This document shows positions 10,986 through 23,400 of a stretch of 64,000 bases of DNA, in pieces (the stretch's first letter is position 1; each line of letters begins with the position of its first letter). Position numbers and translations under genes: made by a program. This stretch comes from Pycnopodia helianthoides (lineage: Eukaryota > Echinodermata > Asteroidea > Forcipulatida > Asteriidae). The DNA is taken from NCBI GenBank assembly GCA_032158295.1, contig CM063243.1, positions 17,576,302 to 17,640,301 on the forward strand, given 5' to 3'. The notes under the pieces were generated by a model. The model was not told where the DNA came from and made no database searches. It was given only the letters and a program-made list of their open reading frames with translations.

Positions 10986-11805
10986 GCTCAACACTAGCCC
11001 CATGAATAGGGCCAATCCACTCCGTATCCTTGGCCCCAGCACCACTGATTACCAATTCTTTCGCCCTATGATGGTTTTTTTCTGCAAAGATCTAGATCGT
11101 GAAACTTACCGATTGAATGCTTATGTACTTGCAGATAGCCGGACTGTTAAAATTTCTTTAAAAAACATCACACGTTTTGGGTGAAAATCAAATGATTTTC
11201 GAGAGTGAACTTTTAAAACGATCTCAACGATCTTGTTTATTTGCACTCGCGGCATTAGTCTTGGTGCAAGACGTTGTTGTTCATTATCACCCAACTATCG
11301 CGAATAGCGGGCGCTGTTGGGAAACTTCCAGATCACCACCACACTGATTGACGGTTTGCGGCTTAACGCCCTCTACCGGTGGAATAGTCGCGTCGTGTGT
11401 AGTGTTGAGTGACTCAAGAACGTTTTGCACCAAGACTATCGCGGCGTCTGCGAGTAAATTAGTCTGGTACCAACTCAATCGTAGCAATTGATTGTATCGT
11501 TTTTCTAAAGCTGTTGAGGGAGCCAGACAATTCAAAATAATAAAGTTGTCAAGATCGTTGAGACAATTATAAATATTAACTCACGAAAATCATTTGATTA
11601 ATTGATTTTCACCCAAAACGTGTGATGTTTTTTAAAGAAATTTTAACAGTCCGGCTATCTGCATGTACATAAGCATTCAATCGGTAAGTTTCACGATCTA
11701 GATCTTTGCAGAAAAAAACTTCATAGGGCGAAAGAATTGGTAATCAGTGGTGCTGGGGCCAAGGATACGGAGTGGATTGGCCCTATTCATGGGGCTAGCT
11801 CAACA
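10986..11805. repeat. About 820-bp palindrome, upstream of the thioesterase gene
   Basis: AGCTCAACACTAGCCCCATGAATAGGGCC at 10986 is mirrored by GGCCCTATTCATGGGGCTAGCTCAACAC ending near 11808. The outer arms (about 220 bp) are almost identical; the inner arms are diverged but still inverted (AGTCTTGGTGCAAGACGTT near 11258 against AACGTTTTGCACCAAGACTAT near 11419). The right arm has extra sequence. No coding was recognised inside. Confidence 0.88.
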
Positions 11806-11999
11806 CGTGATGATGTAGCGAGCAACTGCAGCTCTTTCCGCTCAACTGAGTGAATCCGATCCCCCTGCATGCTCTCCGGTTCATAACAACCCAACCATCC
11901 CCCCGTTCACCACGTGAACAAACGCAGCGCCCGCACAGTTCAAAGAGCTGCCAGTTGCGCTGTATTAATACAAGAGGAAAAGTGAATGAGCTTTACAGT

Positions 12000-12110
12000 T
12001 ACATTTTCCACCAGCCCCCCCCCCCCGATCCCCAGCCGTAACCTGCCCAACTTTTTCAAGCCGGGGCTGGGCGGGGCGGGGCGGGATGGGAGGGGTTGAA
12101 ACAGTGTTAT
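12000..12110. other. C-run and G-rich block
   Basis: A C-tract lies at about 12014-12026 and a GGGGCTGGGCGGGGCGGGGCGGG-type run at about 12063-12085. No gene was seen. Confidence 0.6.
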
Positions 12111-12574
12111 TAAAGGGAAACACCGACCTGATGATTGGAATAATTAATCAAACATGGAAAGCTAATTAATTAAATAGATATGAATTATATATTTACCTAT
12201 AATCATATAATTATGTAATGATATGAATTATAACTAAATGTAAATAACTGTATAATATATTGTGTAATTATTTAATTGAATAATTACAAAATTATGTAAA
12301 TTTATAATACTTATACAGACCCAGATCTAACCCTCTGATAAGTATATAATATACTATGTAATAAATTAGTTATGCTTTTATAAAGTTTTATGTCTTAACA
12401 TAGAGCAAGGTATATGGTCATAGTTATTTATTAAATAAATATCTGGTGCAAGCATGGAGGCAGGGTAACCACCAGGTAGAAAATAATTGGCGAACAGATA
12501 TCACTCAGCTAATCCTTGAGTGAAGTGGCTAGCAGCCGACTCCAAACCACTGAGTTGGTACATGTCCCTGTACA

Positions 12575-12765
12575 GGGGTGGGGTGGGGGATGGGGGAAAG
12601 GGGTGGGGTGGGGATGGGGGAAAGGGTGTGGTGGGGATGGGGGAAGGGGTGGGGGATGGGGGAAAGGGGTGGGGTGGGGGATGGGGGAAAAGGGTGGGGC
12701 GGGGGATGGGGGAAAGGGGTGGGGTGGGGATGGGGGAAAGGGGTGGGGTGGGGGATGGGTGAAAC
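12575..12765. repeat. G-rich minisatellite
   Basis: Tandem variants of GGGGTGGGGATGGGGGAAAG (about 16-28 bp) form an almost pure G/A/T plus strand with dozens of runs of three or more G. Open frames on both strands here are artefacts of the repeat. Confidence 0.92.
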
Positions 12766-12867
12766 AGAGAAGACCCCAAAACATTTCACCGATCCCATAT
12801 GCAGGCTCAGAATGAAAATGATTGGCGACTCCAAAATGTTGAGCACATTTAACACACACATAATGCT

Positions 12868-12985
12868 AATGAATTGGCGGCTACAGCTACGGCTATGGCT
12901 GGATCACTGTGTCATCATGCGTTGAAGTATAGGACATCCTTAGCAACACCCTTAGCAACAGTCGTAGCCGTAATTTGTTCAGGGA
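12868..12985. repeat. GAATTGGCGGCTACGGC-type fold-back element
   Basis: GAATTGGCGGCTACAGCTACGGCTATG near 12870 is mirrored by CAGTCGTAGCCGTAATTTG near 12960. It is the same family as 21177-21301, 50660-50935 and others. Confidence 0.7.
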
Positions 12986-13484
12986 GAGGGGGGGGCTACC
13001 CCAAAAAAATTCCATTGTGGTGAATGCTTCCAAATAGCACTGCTGTATCAAAGCGTGTGAGAGTCATGTGAGTGGAATGAGAATGTGTGCACATTACTCA
13101 TAAAGAACTTGCGGTGTTGGATTGGAGTTCCCATCCTTAAAGTTTCATTTCTTCACTCACCACTTTAATTCTTATGGGTGGGGAGGGGGTTCAACTTCCT
13201 TATCTCCCCTGCCCCAATCGCTTAGCAACTGAGTGGCTGGGGTAACAGTGTTTATTGTAGGGGCTATCAATTGCCAAATAGAAAAGACTTGGACCTCTGT
13301 AGTGTACACCTTTGCTTTATTCCAAAGTAGTAACTAATGGTAATACATTATTAAATATTATAATTTATTAAAATGATATTACACAGTACATCTAAACTTG
13401 GCCTTTATGTAATTATTGTACTTGTAGTTTCTGAGGTACAGATAAGTCATTCAGCCTTTACTTCTTCTTGTTGAAGAAACAACT

Positions 13485-13727
13485 GGGCCCAATTTCATGG
13501 CTCTGCTTACCGCCGATTTCTGTGATCGCGATCACCATTCTTCCCTTAAAGGGCAAGCGCAGAATTTCTGCGCTAGCTGTGTAAGCAAAGAATGCCTAGT
13601 AGAGTGGAATATGAATGCGCAAAAACAAAAACTCCCTGTTAACCTATAAGGCTTGACATAAGCATGAAATTCCCTACGCATAGATTCTTTGCTTAAAGAA
13701 AGCAGAGCCATGAAATTGAGCCCTGTT
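13485..13727. repeat. GGGCCCAATTTCATGGCTCTGCTTA fold-back element
   Basis: TGGGCCCAATTTCATGGCTCTGCTTA at the left is mirrored by AAGCAGAGCCATGAAATTGAGCCC at the right, with about 190 bp between. Non-coding and MITE-like. Confidence 0.82.
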
Positions 13728-15154
13728 CTTGCGAGTCTCCATTGGTTGTGTTTTTCGATCAAATAAAACATTGTTCTTTAAGGATAAAAATATAGATAAA
13801 CACATGCACAGCTAACCAATTAAAGCAGCAAATAATTGTAAAAAACATAACCCATACACCCTAACTGTATAAAATGACATCAATATATAAAGGCTTATAC
13901 CCAGCTAGGAATTAGTGCCACATCAGGGATACAAACTCATGTGACCTGCTAATAACCGATTAGTCAATGAAGTATCATTCCTTCAAATATCTCTCAAGAG
14001 CCAAGTACCATTTGTAGTAATCATTTTCTAAATAAACACTTGTTTATACTCTGGATAGAAATGCAAGTCTCAAGGGGGAAACAGTTTTGTAAAAAGTCCA
14101 GAGGATTTTAAACAGTTTGATTCATGGGAACAATAAGTACTAGTATCAATATGATAGTATTATACTCACTTAGAAACCAGTCATTTCTTTCTCTCATAAC
14201 TACCAGTAGTACAATCTCTTGATAGAATCATCACAACTGTAACCATAAAAAATCTGAACTAAAGTACAGCAATAAATAATTTCTTGGTTCTCTCCTTTGC
14301 TAAGAGGTTTTGTTTTTCTCCAGAGGCCCTCCCGGTTTCCACCCTCTGGAAATATCAAACACTTTAGATCTCTGGCTGCGCTCCATGTGGTCATTAAGGG
14401 TCAATGAGGCTGGCCTGCAGCTCGACCACATGGTGACTCAGACTGCTCTCTGTTATGATAACCACTAGTGATCAACACAGTAGGGTTAGGGGTTAGGGTC
14501 AGAATTAGGAAATCGGAACACACAGCTCTGTGTTGCAGTCACTCTGTGGACCATTCCTTTGTTCTGAACACTTAAAGAAAAATCATATTCCTCAACACTG
14601 TAAAAATTAATAGTCCACATAGTGTTTCAAGTCCCTACATTATGTGGACCTCTTTTGTTCTCAAGTCCACACTTCGTATGTAGCGTTAAAAAAAACAGGT
14701 GTGTAAACTGACAACATTGTAGCAATTCAGCTTCTCAGCTGCGAGTAAGGAATAATGATTATTTAATTACCATTAGACATAAACCAGTTTCACTATTTGC
14801 AATACTGTCAACCAAGTGGCAAGATATGAAAACATTCAAAACAATAAATTAAGTGAAAAATAAATCAATTACATAATTTTCTGTTATAATCACCTAAAAC
14901 TTCATTATTTCTATGAGTATCTCATATAACACTTTGACACAATTATCACAACAAAATAAATACAATATTTAGATAATTTCTTTAGTTTTAGCAGTTACTG
15001 TTTGAGATGTAGCACAATTTTGTTAAGAAACTATATATAGTACATCAATAAATAGCGGTAACTTTTATCACAGTTTCATAAATATTTGGATAAACAGAAG
15101 ATGATGGTATATAGTTGTATTTATTTAAATTTTAAATTTTCAATTGAACAAGAA

Positions 15155-15435
15155 AAGTTGACTAGAATAGGATTTGAACCAACGGCCCCCGGATTAACGT
15201 TCAGGTGCTCTACCAACTGAGATATCTAGCACTATGTTGGCAGTCTCCCTATTTTGTCAATGACTTTGTTCAGGGGTGCCAGTCAAAAGCCATTCCACCT
15301 GTAACTGACGCATAGCCAGGGATCACACCCAAGTTTACGATACAACCTGGGAAGCGGCAGCAGAGGGATCACCTGAAGGGAATGCAAATTTTTATTTCAA
15401 ATTTACCTTAGTCAGTTTCCCTTGTGATTTATTAT
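15155..15435 (-). mobile_element. tRNA-like repeat, family A
   Basis: On the minus strand there is a B box GGTTCAAATCC and an A box-like CTCAGTTGGTAGAGC. These follow about 200 bp of family-specific sequence that contains GACAAAATAGGGAGACTGCC. The copy is diverged (ATATCTCAGTTGG). Confidence 0.8.
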
Positions 15436-15551
15436 TTGATATTTAAATATTAGAAAGGGTTCAATCGACAATGTATACTCTGATGTCACAGAGAAACCAA
15501 CAGATGAAGTTTCTGCCCAGTGGTGCGTGTACACAATTTATGCGAAACAAG

Positions 15552-15680
15552 AACAGACTGTGCAAGTCTCGAACATTGGGAGCACAAGTTTGTTTCCTCC
15601 ATGCATTACAGCAATGCACATGGAACCAAAGTGGTCCCCAAAAATGTTTGAACACGCGGTCAATTGCACGCATACCATCA
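15552..15680. repeat. GACTGTGCAAGTC-ended MITE-like element
   Basis: AGACTGTGCAAGTCTCG followed by ACATTGGGAGCACAAG and ACCAAAGTGGTCCC. Copies lie at 55613-55740 and 57663-57815; short remnants lie near 17863 and 58032. Confidence 0.7.
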
Positions 15681-17311
15681 AGAAGGTTTCAACAGAGGGT
15701 GTTTCAGATAGAAACAGAGGGCACATGGTGTATACAAAGTTTACACGAACCTTTAATAAAATCAAGGTTACATATATATCAAGGCTAATAAATGAGTGAT
15801 TTGTTCTTCAGTTGTTGAATATAAAAATCTTTTTTTTTAAAAGTTTGTTACACAGTAACTATCAGCCCAGCACACTGTGCATGATGTAAAACACTCTCAC
15901 GGTGCTCATTTATTGACTAATAATTTGTCAAGAAACTTCACCATTATGATAACTTTACAAATACTTCTGCAGACATGGCAGTTTTTATGTAAGAGTTTAA
16001 GGTATTTGCTGTGTGTGTCTCAGTTCAAATATAATGAGTTGTCCAACTTAGTTGTCCAACTGTACATATTCTAGTGATTTTGATTCACATCTGGGCGCCG
16101 TGTACAACAATGTCAAACATTGTGAGGTCATGCATTGAGTGACTGGCGCACAAGGCCTAGCCCACGTCCCAGTAACACTTGCAAAACAAGATGGTGGCCA
16201 TATAACCACTATCTATAATGCAGCATGCCGTTATGCACTGATTACATGTAGCTGTAACAAAAACCTGCATCAAGGGACGACTGTACAGAAGTATACTGAA
16301 AATGAAAATAAGACGCTTGAGTTTGGACGGTTCAATTATTGATCTCTTTGGAATTGACTTGAAACAATACTGAAATGGCTAAAGGGCACGCCAGTATTTA
16401 GAAATGGTAGCCAATCACAGCACCTGTATTACATCACACATGAATAACCTGATCAAGTAATGATTGATCTGCAGTAAGACCTTTCCGGATTGGCCAAATT
16501 TTCATATGTGTGATCAAACTCTTGGGAACCGATTATGATGTCTACTTTAAATCCGAGGTTCCTCAAGTAAAGATTATCAATACCAGCATACTAGTTCACA
16601 CGGCACTCAACAAAGATTCCCATCTGGTTATTAAGGTCTCCATGAACTAATCAGCTAAATTGCCTTCAGTATGACTGCCTACAGCCTCACTACACCATGG
16701 GCAGGTGCTGTATCGATCCCACTCTTCACTAACCCCTGGAAGGAAAGCACTGACAAACAATGCTGAGTGGCTCTCCAAGGTGACCGGTTTGCTTGTTAAA
16801 CTTTTTCAAGCACTTGTAGGGCACTTGCCTACGCTTTGAATGTGTGTGTCAAAATACAAGTATTTTGACACATTTCCCACTTCAAATAAATCAAATTTTA
16901 AACAGTCACCAGAAACTGTATACAGTTAAACATGTCAGAAGACCTAGGAAGAAGGAGAGGGGACCTGTTGCTCTATGACTTGATGCCTCTTTTGAGGAAC
17001 TACCATGCTTAACCATGCGCGTAGAGTGGATCGACCACAAGCCTAATTAAACTGTGCCCATATATTTGCACGTTGAAACTACACAACTCCAAGCGTCCTA
17101 CATGAGCAAAGCCTGCTTGGAAAAGATGCCACAGCGAGATCGATCACCCACGGGAATGAGGTTGAGATGTCTACTTCCTTACACATACCTGCCATAGAAA
17201 TGAGGCTGATTTGGGAAATAGTCAGGCTCCTCTTTATATTGTCACTACCTAACATGTAGGAATACAGGGAGCCGTACAGACATGGCCGCAGTGTTCTGTA
17301 CTAACCGGGTC

Positions 17312-17494
17312 TCAGACGGTATAGAATTGAGCAGCGGCCGAAGACTGAATCTCAATCTGGCCCATCTTGAACTGAAGTCTCTTCAACCACTTAAGGAGCA
17401 CCGAAGAATGATACGACGTAACCTCCCCTTTGGTCAGACTTGGTGGAGCCCAATTTTCACAGTTCTGTAGGCGTACCTGCAGGCTGCCTGGGAG
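17312..17494 (-). CDS. UNC79: UNC79 exon a39 (C-terminus and stop)
   Basis: TGTTTAG|CTCCCA to TGA at 17314-17312. It encodes LPGSLQVRLQNCENW and LLKWLKRLQFKMGQIEIQSS, ending QFYTV. The vertebrate end is LRKWLQCTQFKMAQVEIQSS...QFYPL. Confidence 0.97.
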   Translation of the reverse strand, partial: LPGSLQVRLQNCENWAPPSLTKGEVTSYHSSVLLKWLKRLQFKMGQIEIQSSAAAQFYTV

Positions 17495-20400
17495 CTAAAC
17501 ATTAGAAACAGGGGGAAAATTATATGCAGTGCAACAAACTGAAAGTACATTTCTATTCATTTAAACTCCATTTGCAAATTAAATGCTTCAAAATTTCTGT
17601 GCAATTTGTATCTTGCATGCTGGACCGGTTCATCTGGACCAAGATCACTGGGCAGGCTCAAGATACTGTATGGTCTCAACTTGATTGATTGAGTTTTCTA
17701 ATTATGTGATATCTCTGAGATTGGTTAACCTAAGTGAAGGAATTTCTTCCACGAAGCAACCTTATTCAGATCCAATTCAAGAAAGTTCCAAAAGTACTGA
17801 CAATGGGGTAAATCAACAATAAAATAAAAAACACTTAAAGCAAACATTCAAAGCAATAGATAAGACTGTGCAAGTCTTGTGCCCTTTTAAAATTATTTGG
17901 GGGCTTCATGGGTTCCTATGTCGATGCTTTATCAGGGAAAGAAATAAAATCATGCATTTTTAACTGGCCCCAACATTCAAATACGCACGCAACTTGCAAA
18001 GTCTAATGTCTCATTCTTGCACATTTTCATAACTTTGACAAACATATAAAGTTGTTAGTTAGCTTTTTTTTTTAAGTGCAATCACAACTGATTTATCACC
18101 AAGTATACTCTGAAATGGTGCCTGCCCTCTTGTTCTTGGGAATCCTCTTGGTAAATGATTAGCTCTGCACGCCCAAAGTTTTCGCCACTTTCGGCTCCAG
18201 AGGTTTCCATGTATTTACCCCAAAATCACACTTTTGCCATTCAAAAGTACTTCTTATGACAGAAACTTTTAATTCTGAGAAGAACTCAAGTCTTTGAATA
18301 ACGCATGTAAAAGCCAAGTCTAATTATTAAACTTTTTTTGCGTAAATGATCAAAGAAAAACTAGCTGAATGCAATTCCTAATCAGTGGAGCCAGTTTGGG
18401 TGAAGTGGGCACGGCTTACAGCGGAATTACCTCACACTAATATATGAACAGGATAGAGTTTCTTTTACAATAGTAACAGTCTCACCTTGGATGGATAACT
18501 GAAAAGGATTGATGTCCACATTGGAAATAGCTGCGTGAAACAAACAAACAAAACAAATCAAAAATTGATTCAAAAACATGTCCTTCCTAAATTCATTTGT
18601 CACTGACAAAATTCTGGGCTCAGCAAACTTTTTCTGAAAGTTGGTTTTGATTATAAAGTGACAAATTTCAGATGTTGATCTTTAAAGAAATACATTATAG
18701 ATAGATGGAATACAACAAATGAGTTGAACCACGCAGGATAAAGTTAACCGTAACAAAATAAGAGAGAAAACATTGAAAAGATAGAGGAGATCAAATGGAG
18801 ATGGGCAGGCCATGTGCCAAGGGTCCAAGACAACAGGTGGACTAGACGAATGACAGAATGGCAGCCTATAATAATAATAATAATAATAATACCAACATTT
18901 GTGAAACGCCCTAATCCTGCAGGCATGCTCTAGGGCGCTTAACACAGTAATACGAAAAATGGCATTAGTTAAAGGCTTAACAGGTACAATTAATTGTATG
19001 GACAAATTGAAATATTATAAGAAACTGAATTATAACAAGTAGTAAAAATTCAAATATACATTAAACCTGTTGCAATAAGAGGATAGAATGAATTACTGAA
19101 GAGTAAAATTGCAGTTGAACTAATCCAAGGATAAAATACAGAACAATATAAAACATTACTTATCATAAACTGTTATTCAGCAGGCTAAAATTACAAGTGA
19201 CCAGAGTGGCTAGAGAGAGAGGCAAATGGAAGTTTTATGAGGGCTTTGTCCAACAGGTGGACAAACTAATTAAAGCCTTCATGATCATATTGATAATGAG
19301 ATAGATAGCTTGATGGAGATAGATACAACTTTATTATCCCACACTGGGGAAGTATAAACTGGCCTTGATTCAAACAGTACAGAAAAAAACACTTAAGTAT
19401 AGACCATTATTTGAACCTACCTTGGTCAGGACGGACGAGTTACATTCCTGCAGCGCTTCCATCAGACTCAAGAAGTGGAGATTCACCATATCAGCAAGCT
19501 AGGACCAAAAAACCATGGTAACGCATCATCTAACGATCATTTACTGAAAGTACTATAACAAATCTTCATGATGTTTGGGTATGTTGAGAATAACATAGTC
19601 ATGCACAACTGAAAATGTGTAAGCTCCCCCCTGGTTGTATGGCAAGTTAAGAATATTAAAGAAATCCTAAATTAGAGTGGATAGCAGGCAAAAAAACCAA
19701 CAACATCTAAGACCGCAAATCCATGTGTCTGTCATGCTGTGTGCGTAATGCGTAGTGCGCAATCCTTTAAAATGAAAATATATGCCAAGCAATGCACATC
19801 ATTTGTACGGATAACGTAATGCCTAGTGCGCAAGTGATTGGAGGATCAATATGAATTCAAGTGCAGGAGATCATTTTATATTTTAGACGGATTTTGCTGT
19901 AGTATTTTAGTGAATGCTCATCCTTTGAGTGTACCTAGAGGGCCAACCTCCTCTACAGTTCATCGTCTGTGGGTGTTTTCTGAAAACATTTCTATTCCTC
20001 TAGTACTTTTTTGTATGTGCACAGCCACAATTATGGGTACACATTTTTTTCGTGTCTATGTTATGAACAACACTTTAAAAACTGGTGATGTAACAGTTAT
20101 TTCAATGTTTTTCGCAAATTAATTAACCAGGGCTGTGTGAATGAAGAGTAGAAAGTACTCGAGTTTGACGGATACAAGATCTGCAAAGAGTCACTCAATA
20201 TTTATGTGTCGTTCATTTGGTGTCTTTGTAACAAAAAGTGTACCCATGATTGTGGCTGTGCACGTATGTGTTAATACTGACCACTTTAGAATGAGAGAGG
20301 AGTTGGAGCACACCCGGTGTGACCCGACACCAGAAATCCATGACGCTCATCATGGCTGAGGTATGCTGGTCACTCTGGGGAGAGTTAATAGATGCCGTCT

Positions 20401-23400
20401 GCTCGCAGTACATTGTCCATAACTAAGAAATGAAATGGTTGGTAAAAAAGGGTTCAATAAATTACTGGACAAGGTCCAAGATTAGATTGGCCTGTTAACA
20501 TCTTGAACCAAGACTAGTCAGCAGTTTGCTTCAGAGCCACTGTACTTTGAAAAACATATGAGGTTCCATGTTCCATTGCAATGACTATTAAAGGTATTAT
20601 ACAGGATTGGTAAAGAATAAAAAACATAGTTGTTTAATTTTAGTCCGACAGTCTCAGCCCTCTCAGGTTCCCATTTATACACCAACAAATGGATGAAGGA
20701 TTCTGATGACATTTTTCAAGAACAGGAGCCCACAAAGAGGATAACATTTGCAAGCAGAAATCATAAACCATAAGATTTGATATCTTGAAGCATCGTGTCC
20801 ACTTACCTGGCATAGAATGAAGGCATGGAACAAAGATGACATGTGCAGAACGGACGCTTTGGATTGCTCAGCAAAGCCAGCAAGGATAACCTAAAGAAAA
20901 GGTGAATAAGTAACTCATTACACTTGTATGCTGTCATAAAAACAAACTTTCTACAGACTGATGCCCAGCCTTTTGAGACTGGCATAACATGGACATCACA
21001 GCTCAATTATCAGGGCCTACTTTCTTGGCGTGTTCCTGCACCATCATCAATTTTGAAATAGTGTGTTTTCCACAAACGAATTGAAATAGGTGGGCATAGC
21101 AGGAGAGGGAGTGGCAGTACAGACCCCCTCGCAGAAGCCAAAAGTGTATTCAGAAAATGCTACTTAAGTCCGTACCCGAATTGGCGGCTACGGCTACAGC
21201 TATGACTGTTGCTAAGGTAATTGATAAGGATGTCCTATACTTCAACGCATGATGAAGCAGAAATCCAGCCTTAGCCGTAGCTGTAGCCGCCAATTCGGAT
21301 ATAGCCTAATACAGGTACCAGATTTAACAAATGTGAACATTCCTGAAAAATGGCTGGCTGGCCCAGGTTCCCCCTTATTCTAGACCCAGAATCTCCCAGA
21401 TGTTACAATTCTGGAGGTTTACATCACTAGAAACACAATGATTCAACACAATGTGGACTATTTCTTTCTCCCTCTGGCAACTGCTTTACTTCTTCAAGAA
21501 AATTGTGAGGCACAAGAAAATTTCAAGGGTTACTGTTGTTCAAAACTAAAATTGGATTAAAATACCGACATCACATGCCTGTTAATACACAACAGTCCTG
21601 TCTTACCTGTTATTGTTTCATACATGAATATTTGTGTATTAAGCACTGTATACTCAGTACTTTCCAAAGTTTTGTGAAAAACATCCACAGGCATATTACT
21701 CAGGTGGGATTTGAACCACGACCTTTGCAATGCTAGAGCAGATGTCTCACCGACTAGACCACTGAGCTAGCCCGGTGGCTAGAGGCAGTTCAAATCCTAT
21801 ATTTTAGCAACAATTTAATAAATGTATATAAATGTTTGTATATTTAACATGAGGGCCCGAAATGTTCAGCTTCCTAGATGGGTTACCCTCCATAAAGATT
21901 GCAATAAATAAATCATTGCATGGTGGGTACCAACCTGCACATGATCAGCGATGTGGTTACCAGCCTCCAGAGGTATGGGATGACAAACGATACCAGTCAG
22001 GGAAGAGTTAATGGGACACACAGCAGCGTGAGTCAGGGAGCCAAGCAGTAACCACGACAACAGACGCACATGGGCAATGCAGTCAATAAACTCCTTAGGC
22101 CTAAAAGGTAAAAAAGAAGAAAGAAACAAAAAACAGCAATTAGTACACTTCAGGAGAGGGAGCACTGGCAATTCATAACACGTAGCAAATGACTCTATGT
22201 TAAATTAATCCTAATTTTTCTTTTCTTAAACATGATATTTACCTCACATCAAAATGAAACTATTCTAGTTTTCTGTGAAAACCTTGAATTATGGTATCTC
22301 TATTTTTATAGGAACATCTAAAACGAGAGAGTCATCCAAGACAGGACACTGTAATGCTACAAAAACTGGCCAATTTCATAGAGCAACATACCACCATCAT
22401 TGTCATCAGGGCCTGATTTAGTGTTCTGTAGGCCCTAGGCACTAGTGTTCTGTAGGCCCTAGGCACTACTGTTCTGTAGGCCCTAGTCACTAGTGTTCTG
22501 TAGGCCCTAGGCACTAGTGTTCTGTAGGCCCTAGGCACTAGTGTTCTGTAGGCCCTAGGCACTAGTGTTCTGTAGGCCCTAGGCATAAGTGTTCTGTAGG
22601 CCCTAGTCACTAGTGTTCTGTAGGCCCTAGGCACTACTGTTCTGTAGGCCCTAGTCACTAGTGTTCTGTAGGCCCTAGGCACTAGTGTTCTGTAGGCCCT
22701 AGGCATTAGTGTTCTGTTGGTCCTAGGCACTAGTGTTCTGTAGGCCCTGGGCACCAGTGTTCCATAGGCCCTAGGCACCAGTGTTTTGAAGTTTGTGGTA
22801 AGCTTTGTATTATTCTGAAGCTTTCCCAAAGTTCATGGTGACCCTTTTAATATTTGAATGTTATATATTTTGTGTGCATGAATACTTTCTCTAGCATTTT
22901 CCCATGCTCCCTGTATGCAACAATTTCATGAACACTGATTCTAATTACACAAAGAATTAGCATTTTCCCTCTTATCATTCAGCTTCATCACATCAAAATG
23001 AAAAGATTTCAACTAAACAATAATGATTCTGATTAATGGCTTATGGTCTCACCCCTGTTGGACAGCCGAAGGTGGATGGTAGAGCCAGGGTAGGTATCGA
23101 TTGACGACAGACTTGCCTCCGTCACGTTGATTATTACGAGTAAACTCCAAGGCGATGATCTGGGCTACTCCGGCCTTCAACTGACTCCCCAAAGTATCTT
23201 CATTCAAATTCTGGGAGCCCCCTTTCATCTTGTCCTATCAATGGCAATGGCATTGTAATATTTATTTTTAAAAATGGCCCAAGGAACTGTGAAATGTATG
23301 TTATCGTGAAAAAATGCAAACAAACAAGGAGTAAAGTGATATAGCCCTAAAGGGAGACCCCATGACCCCCCCCCAAAAAAAAAACCCAAACAAACAAAAA

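Larger units (their letters stand above)
10832..17311. other. Space between thioesterase start and UNC79 stop
   Basis: No protein-coding exon was recognised. Besides the repeats listed separately it holds a very AT-rich stretch at about 12120-12430 and a short TTAGGG-like run (AGGGTTAGGGGTTAGGGT) near 14482-14499. The UNC79 3' untranslated region should extend from 17311 downward; candidate AATAAA signals on the minus strand occur near 15908-15913 and 15392-15397. Confidence 0.5.

Noticed and set aside
12501..12925. Gly/Trp-rich and Pro-rich open frames
   Set aside because: They translate the G-rich minisatellite on its two strands.
14482..14499. Interstitial telomere (TTAGGG-like)
   Set aside because: Only three imperfect units; too short to distinguish from chance.
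22332..22829. 165-codon open frame with RTLVPRAY repeats
   Set aside because: 24-bp minisatellite artefact lying inside a UNC79 intron.
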